The notes beneath the pieces were generated by a model. It did no database searches. It saw only the letters and a list, made by a program, of their open reading frames with translations, and was not told the DNA's origin. The translations under genes were made by a program, and so were the position numbers. Shown here one piece after another: positions 6,773-10,156 of a stretch of DNA of 10,156 nucleotides. Numbering within the stretch: the first letter of the stretch is position 1; the number at the start of each line of letters is the position of its first letter. Source of the DNA: Planctomycetia bacterium (GTDB taxonomy: Bacteria; Planctomycetota; Planctomycetia; Gemmatales; Gemmataceae); NCBI GenBank assembly GCA_022616395.1, contig JAKEEV010000021.1, positions 1-10,156 on the forward strand. The letters run 5' to 3'.

Positions 6773-7165
6773 GTTAGCACCGTGAGTGCGGAGAAGGGGC
6801 GCGATCGTCCGAGATGATTCGACGACTGTTGCCCGTTCAATTGGTGCGGAAGACGCTTCCGCGCCGGCCTGCGAGGTTAGCTGACGGGCTAGGGCTTGAA
6901 CGTGCCCCGGTGAGTTTTCTTCTCACCTGCGCCCCAGAGAGCGTCTCTCGTCGCTCCCGGTGGGTCCCCCGCTCCCGCTTGTTGGAGCGGGATTCGGCTG
7001 CTACTAAGATTTTCGCACACCGTTGGGCGGAATTCAAATGAGATCGCCCGATCCGCCAGAAGTCATTGCTTCGTCGAGGAATACATCGCGACGTAAATGA
7101 GACGCAAGGCGCGATCCTCTCGGCCCGACGGCGCGGGAGATTGCTTTGCCCTTGTCCCGGCCGGG
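6773..7165 (-). other. Gene-free 393-base stretch, structured leader of the SPFH gene
   Basis: No credible gene is seen here; the open frames on either strand are Arg/Ser-rich and match no family. It contains four simple hairpins with perfect stems: GCGGAAG/CTTCCGC (6846-6862), GGTGAG/CTCACC (6909-6927), AGAGA/TCTCT (6936-6948) and CCCGCTCC/GGAGCGGG (6968-6991). All lie between a candidate minus-strand promoter and the SPFH start, so they would be in its 5' leader. The last hairpin could also serve as a weak terminator for the Trx/PDZ gene. No known riboswitch class is recognised. Confidence 0.45.
7009..7037 (-). promoter_or_regulatory. Candidate sigma70-type promoter for the SPFH gene
   Basis: On the minus strand, TTGAAT (7037-7032) and GAAAAT (7014-7009) each match 4 of 6 consensus bases with a 17-base spacer. 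Transcription would begin near 7002 and give a leader of about 230 bases before GTG 6772. The spacing and the lack of a gene around it make it plausible, but it is a sequence match only. Confidence 0.35.
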
Positions 7166-8506
7166 TCACTCCTGCATCGGGAGTGGAAGCTCCATCATCT
7201 TCCCGTTGCGGACGAACTTGACTTGCACCTTCTCGCCGGGCTTGCGTGTGCGCAGAGCGTAAGCGAGTAGATCGGTTTCGCGCGCGAAGTCGGTCTTGCC
7301 ATCAAACGAGATGATGATGTCGCCCACGAGGAACCCGGCGTTCTTGGCGGCCGCGTGTGGACCGAACTGACCGACGTGCTTGGCTCGCAGTGCCATGCCG
7401 GTCTTCGGAACGCCCGCGGGGCGCTCCTGGACTTCTTCCAACAGCATTCCGCCAGTCGCCATCCGGCGCAGCGGCCACGCGCCGGACCGCCAGGAGATGT
7501 CATCGCGCTGACGCCAGCCTTTGGGAAGCGCGAAGACCAACTCGCCGGGCTTGCCGTCGCGAATCACTTCCGCCTTGATGGAGACTGCATCCGCGGGCGT
7601 GTTGTGCAGAATCCATTGCACGTCCGCGATGGAAAGTAGCGGCTGACCGTTCAGAGTCTTGATTTGGTCGCCGGGCTTGAAGCCGGACTTCTCCGCGGGC
7701 GAATCCTTCTCCACCTTCAGCACCGTGGCGCGTTCCTTCGGGTTGAGAATTAGCCCCTGTGATTTCGGATGCGGATACGGGAAGAGCACTTCTTCCGGCA
7801 GCGGTTCCTTCTTCTTGCGATGAATATCGCGCACCGCGTCTCCGATCTGGTGACAGTGGATGCAACTCGGCACGACCTTCCCCTTGTAGTCGAGTTCCGG
7901 GCCGTACTTGCCGAGCGTGGGGAACTTCTCCGGCACCGCGAAGAGCGGTTTGGGTCCTCGTTTGGCCGCGAGCGCATCCTTGTTCTTCGGATACTCGGCG
8001 TGCAGATCGAGAGCGCCTTGCATGGCCTTCGCAAGCCCATCAGTCGAGACATCCCCGACCCAGTTGGTTCGATGTGACCGCGTGCCGAAACGTCCGTAGA
8101 TCGTCCCATCGGCATTCAAGAGAAACACCGCGAAGGACTGGTCGTAATCGAACTGGAAGATCGACAGATCGAGGTTGTTGGTCGAGACCACCCGCACGCG
8201 GACGAACTTTTCGAGCAGGGGACGCAGCGTGGGGTCTTTATCGACGAGGTTGTCGTCGAGTTTGACGCACTCCTCGCAGGGAATGCACCGCAGGGCAACG
8301 ATGATGGGCTTGTTGTCCTTCTTCGCCTGCTCGAATGCTTTCGGAAGGTTGTTGTAAATCCAGAATCCGTCGGCTTCGACCTTCTTCTTGTCGTCTCGAA
8401 CTTTATCCTCGCGCGTCGGTTTGGGTTGGGTGCTCGCGGGCGCGAAGAGCGGAAGCGCGAGTGTGGGTGCAAGCGCGATGGCGAGGATGGAGAGAATTCG
8501 GAGCAC
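7166..8506 (-). CDS. Secreted thioredoxin-like/CxxCH/PDZ protein (Trx7/PDZ family)
   Basis: The product is 446 residues. An N-terminal signal peptide covers ~1-25. A thioredoxin-like domain (about 47-170) follows, with PIIVALRCIPCEEC placing Cys74, Cys77 and Cys80 where a redox site is expected. Next is a CIHCH motif (215-219), the c-type haem-attachment signature, and then two PDZ-like domains at ~257-327 (SPAEKSGFKPGDQIKTLNGQ) and ~368-437 (AAAKNAGFLVGDIIISFDGK), joined by a GWRQRDDISWR segment. The order matches the planctomycete proteins annotated as Trx7/PDZ domain-containing (seleno)proteins. This copy uses ordinary Cys codons and no in-frame TGA. A periplasmic redox or protein-quality role is likely, but not shown. 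GTG 8506 is preceded after 6 bases by AGAGGA and puts the signal peptide at the N-terminus; an upstream start at 8569 would add 21 residues. It is 93 bases after the four-TM gene, probably in one operon. Confidence 0.85.
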   Translation of the reverse strand: MLRILSILAIALAPTLALPLFAPASTQPKPTREDKVRDDKKKVEADGFWIYNNLPKAFEQAKKDNKPIIVALRCIPCEECVKLDDNLVDKDPTLRPLLEKFVRVRVVSTNNLDLSIFQFDYDQSFAVFLLNADGTIYGRFGTRSHRTNWVGDVSTDGLAKAMQGALDLHAEYPKNKDALAAKRGPKPLFAVPEKFPTLGKYGPELDYKGKVVPSCIHCHQIGDAVRDIHRKKKEPLPEEVLFPYPHPKSQGLILNPKERATVLKVEKDSPAEKSGFKPGDQIKTLNGQPLLSIADVQWILHNTPADAVSIKAEVIRDGKPGELVFALPKGWRQRDDISWRSGAWPLRRMATGGMLLEEVQERPAGVPKTGMALRAKHVGQFGPHAAAKNAGFLVGDIIISFDGKTDFARETDLLAYALRTRKPGEKVQVKFVRNGKMMELPLPMQE

Positions 8507-8599
8507 GGCATTTCCTCTTGAGTTTGGGTGAGCCGGAAACGAGCAGGAGAGCCACAAATCGCGGGGCAACGGAAAGCATGGTCGGTGGGTGGAATCGTT

Positions 8600-9808
8600 T
8601 TATTCCGGTGCGGGTTGGTTGGCCTGAATCGCGTCTGCAGATTCGCGAGGCAGACGCAGAGCTTGCCGGAGTACGGTTGCGATCCACTTCAGTTCGGTTT
8701 CGTCTCTACCAGTGAGCATGCCCACATACGATGTCTCCCCGGTGAAGATCTGAAGTTGCGGAAGCACGCGATTGTTCACCTTGATGCCGCTCGGCCCGCA
8801 AACGATGTCGAACAGGTCGTCGCGCGTCCAATCGCGTCTCTTCGACCTGAACGGACCAGCTTCAAACGTCAGCAACTGTTCGCCAACAACAGCCAGCACG
8901 ACCCGCTTCCGGCCAATCTGAATGGAAATGAAAACCATTATCAACCCGATGAGCAGGAACACGATGCCGACCAGTTCCCCGCGAGGAGGTTGTGGATTCG
9001 GTTGAAGCAGCAATCGCTCGATCATCCCGACCACGACGGCTCCACCGACCAGAGTGAAGAACGTCCCCAGGACCGCCAGAGTGCCAGTTCCGCGGAAGAT
9101 TCCCAGCGGAGGAACCGTCAGCGTGATTCCATCCGCATGCTGTTTCAGTTCCACACGTGTTCCCGTGGGCGGGTCGAGTACATCTCGGCTGGGGAGTGTC
9201 TCTTCTTCGACCACAACCGGAATCGGCGCGGGATCTGGTTCGAGCGGATCGAGCGTCAGCCGCTCTGCAAGCACCTCGGCGAGCGCTGAGAGTATCTCGC
9301 GCGGATAAGCGAATACGAGCCACACCTTTCGCACGCGGCCAATCTCAGCGCTGAGTTGCCACAACTGCTCTGAAGCGGGCTTGAGTTGACCGGTAGAGTC
9401 GCGAGTGGGGAGAAGTTCGGTCAGGATAAGTTTCCGGGCGGTGTTGGGCTTCAGTCGCCCCCAGCAGACGCGGAACCAGCCGGCTCGATCAAGCGCCCGC
9501 ACTGCTCCGGAGTCGGTGACTTCAATTTCCGCTCGCCCGCACCAGATCGCAGCGGATAGACTCACGACCCAGTAACACCCACACGCCCACAGAAGCCCCA
9601 CCAGAACGAAGAGTCCCCACGCCAATTCATCCAGCGGCCCTTGGGCGGCTCGTGTGATGAAGAAGTTGAACAGCAGACCCCAGACGACAACCGCGGGGAT
9701 AATCGGCCCGACGACCAGCCACCTCCACGCGCCGAGCTGTCGACGCGGCAAGCGGTAGAGCTTCCCGTCGGCCAGTTCGATCACCTCGATTGGCGAATCT
9801 GCATCCAC
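8600..9808 (-). CDS. Four-TM membrane protein with two similar halves, unknown function
   Basis: The product is 402 residues. I do not recognise a named family. Predicted transmembrane helices lie at ~30-52, 62-84, 242-264 and 278-298, as two hairpins. Each hairpin leads into a soluble beta-rich segment ending in an amphipathic helix: ~90-185 (CGRAEIEVTDSGAVRALDRA, then PREILSALAEVLAERL) and ~299-386 (GRKRVVLAVVGEQLLTFEAG, then ETELKWIATVLRQALRL). This resembles bacterial PH-like domains that follow TM hairpins, but that fold is inferred. A proline/acid-rich linker (187-215) joins the halves. No catalytic motif is seen. The start is GTG 9808, 7 bases after GGAG (9816-9819). It is the first gene of the leftward run and is divergent from the gene at 9991. 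Confidence 0.78.
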   Translation of the reverse strand: MDADSPIEVIELADGKLYRLPRRQLGAWRWLVVGPIIPAVVVWGLLFNFFITRAAQGPLDELAWGLFVLVGLLWACGCYWVVSLSAAIWCGRAEIEVTDSGAVRALDRAGWFRVCWGRLKPNTARKLILTELLPTRDSTGQLKPASEQLWQLSAEIGRVRKVWLVFAYPREILSALAEVLAERLTLDPLEPDPAPIPVVVEEETLPSRDVLDPPTGTRVELKQHADGITLTVPPLGIFRGTGTLAVLGTFFTLVGGAVVVGMIERLLLQPNPQPPRGELVGIVFLLIGLIMVFISIQIGRKRVVLAVVGEQLLTFEAGPFRSKRRDWTRDDLFDIVCGPSGIKVNNRVLPQLQIFTGETSYVGMLTGRDETELKWIATVLRQALRLPRESADAIQANQPAPE

Positions 9809-9838
9809 GAACTATCTCCGGGAAAGCACCTCTTAGCG

Positions 9839-9868
9839 ATTGTCGCAGAAGAATCGTGGTCGTGCCAG
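9839..9868 (-). promoter_or_regulatory. Candidate promoter for the leftward gene run
   Basis: On the minus strand, CTGGCA (9868-9863) and GACAAT (9844-9839) each match 4 of 6 consensus bases with an 18-base spacer. Transcription would start near 9832, about 24 bases before GTG 9808. It is a weak match, but it sits correctly in the 182-base divergent gap. Confidence 0.25.
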
Positions 9869-9882
9869 CGTGCGACCGCTCC

Positions 9883-9911
9883 TTGCGAAGGGGTTGCGCG
9901 CTCGGTATCGT
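9883..9911 (+). promoter_or_regulatory. Candidate promoter for the TIGR03067-like gene
   Basis: TTGCGA (9883-9888) and TATCGT (9906-9911) each match 4 of 6 consensus bases with a 17-base spacer. Transcription would start near 9918, about 73 bases before ATG 9991. The -35 element is the same hexamer as in the candidate at 2705. The evidence is sequence match and position only. Confidence 0.27.
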
Positions 9912-9980
9912 GACGGAGCTATTCGTGTGTCACCTTCGCCCAGTCACGCGATTGCGAGGTCTGAGGCAGAGGGTTACTCA

Positions 9981-9989
9981 GAGGTGATC
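9981..9989 (+). promoter_or_regulatory. Extended Shine-Dalgarno site
   Basis: GAGGTGATC is nine bases of uninterrupted complementarity to the usual 3' end of bacterial 16S rRNA. The GAGG core lies 6 bases before ATG 9991, which supports that start over an in-frame ATG at 10000. It is the longest such match seen in the window. Confidence 0.7.
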
Positions 9990-9990
9990 G

Positions 9991-10156
9991 ATGACTGCGA
10001 TGCAAGTTCTGGTGTGCGCGTTGAGCACCTGTTTCGTCTCACCCGGAGGAGTCCGGGCCGATGAGAAACCCACAACCGAGGAGATTCTCAAGGAGGATCT
10101 CCGCAAGCTCCAGGGGAAGTGGGAGTACACCTTCAAAAACCCGGACGGGAAGGTCA
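9991..10156 (+). CDS. Secreted TIGR03067-like protein, N-terminal part
   Basis: The frame from ATG 9991 stays open to the right edge (55 residues), so the gene is cut off by the window. Residues 1-23 form a probable signal peptide (MTAMQVLVCALSTCFVS, with cleavage after VRA and before DEK). The mature start, with EDLRKLQGKWEYTF and then PDGK, matches the opening 'LQGxW' block of TIGR03067 domains, small secreted proteins that are abundant in planctomycetes and have no established biochemical role. The assignment rests on that short block and is moderate. The strong ribosome-binding site at 9981 suggests high expression. It is divergent from the four-TM gene. Confidence 0.72.
   Translation, partial: MTAMQVLVCALSTCFVSPGGVRADEKPTTEEILKEDLRKLQGKWEYTFKNPDGKV

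Noticed and set aside
5429..6817. 462-codon open frame on the plus strand
   Set aside because: It is antisense to the SPFH gene, has no family resemblance, and the opposite frame has clear domains; a high-GC shadow frame.
6814..7041. 75-codon plus-strand frame in the SPFH leader
   Set aside because: Arg-rich, no ribosome-binding site, and it covers hairpins of the leader.
6837..7169. 110-codon minus-strand frame whose GTG overlaps the Trx/PDZ stop (GTGA)
   Set aside because: The overlap looks like translational coupling, but the product is Arg/Ser-rich with no family match, and the region is better explained as a structured leader.
8591..8606. GGAAT/ATTCC inverted repeat at the end of the four-TM gene
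   Set aside because: Only 5 bp, includes the stop codon in its loop and has no T-run; not a credible terminator.
8528..9289. 253-codon plus-strand open frame
   Set aside because: Antisense to the four-TM gene, with no domain and a composition typical of a shadow frame.

Overview
The window looks like chromosomal DNA from a planctomycete, most likely of the Gemmataceae. This rests on gene content: a DUF1559 pilin-like protein followed by a TTR-fold lipoprotein, a thioredoxin/CxxCH/PDZ protein, a long SPFH protein and the start of a TIGR03067-type secreted protein. Other supports are the GC-rich codon use, the mix of GTG and ATG starts, and the many exported proteins of unknown role. There is no sign of phage, transposon, CRISPR array, tRNA or rRNA.

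Layout. (1) Positions 1-959 hold the C-terminal part of an FAD-dependent dehydrogenase that begins before the window. (2) Positions 1089-4012 are a rightward group of cell-surface genes: a DUF1559 protein with a type IV prepilin-like N-terminus, a small lipoprotein with a carboxypeptidase-regulatory-like (TTR) domain, and a secreted metallophosphoesterase that carries a similar TTR domain at its C-terminus. (3) A convergent junction at 4013-4171 holds two perfect-stem hairpins. (4) Positions 4172-9808 are a leftward run of four genes. In transcription order these are a four-TM protein with two similar halves, a secreted Trx/CxxCH/PDZ protein, a 712-residue SPFH/Band 7 protein behind a 393-base leader rich in hairpins, and a small exported beta-rich protein. 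(5) From 9991 a rightward TIGR03067-like gene begins behind a very strong Shine-Dalgarno sequence and runs out of the window.

How they may work together (inference). Nearly every complete gene acts at or outside the inner membrane. The leftward run combines a membrane scaffold (SPFH), a periplasmic redox/PDZ protein and a PH-like membrane protein, which would suit a membrane-quality or envelope-stress role, but nothing in the sequence proves a shared function. I see no clearly new system. The most distinctive features are the repeated N-terminal SPFH modules, the split-duplicate membrane protein, the structured leader before the SPFH gene, and the TTR domain that appears both free-standing and fused in neighbouring genes.
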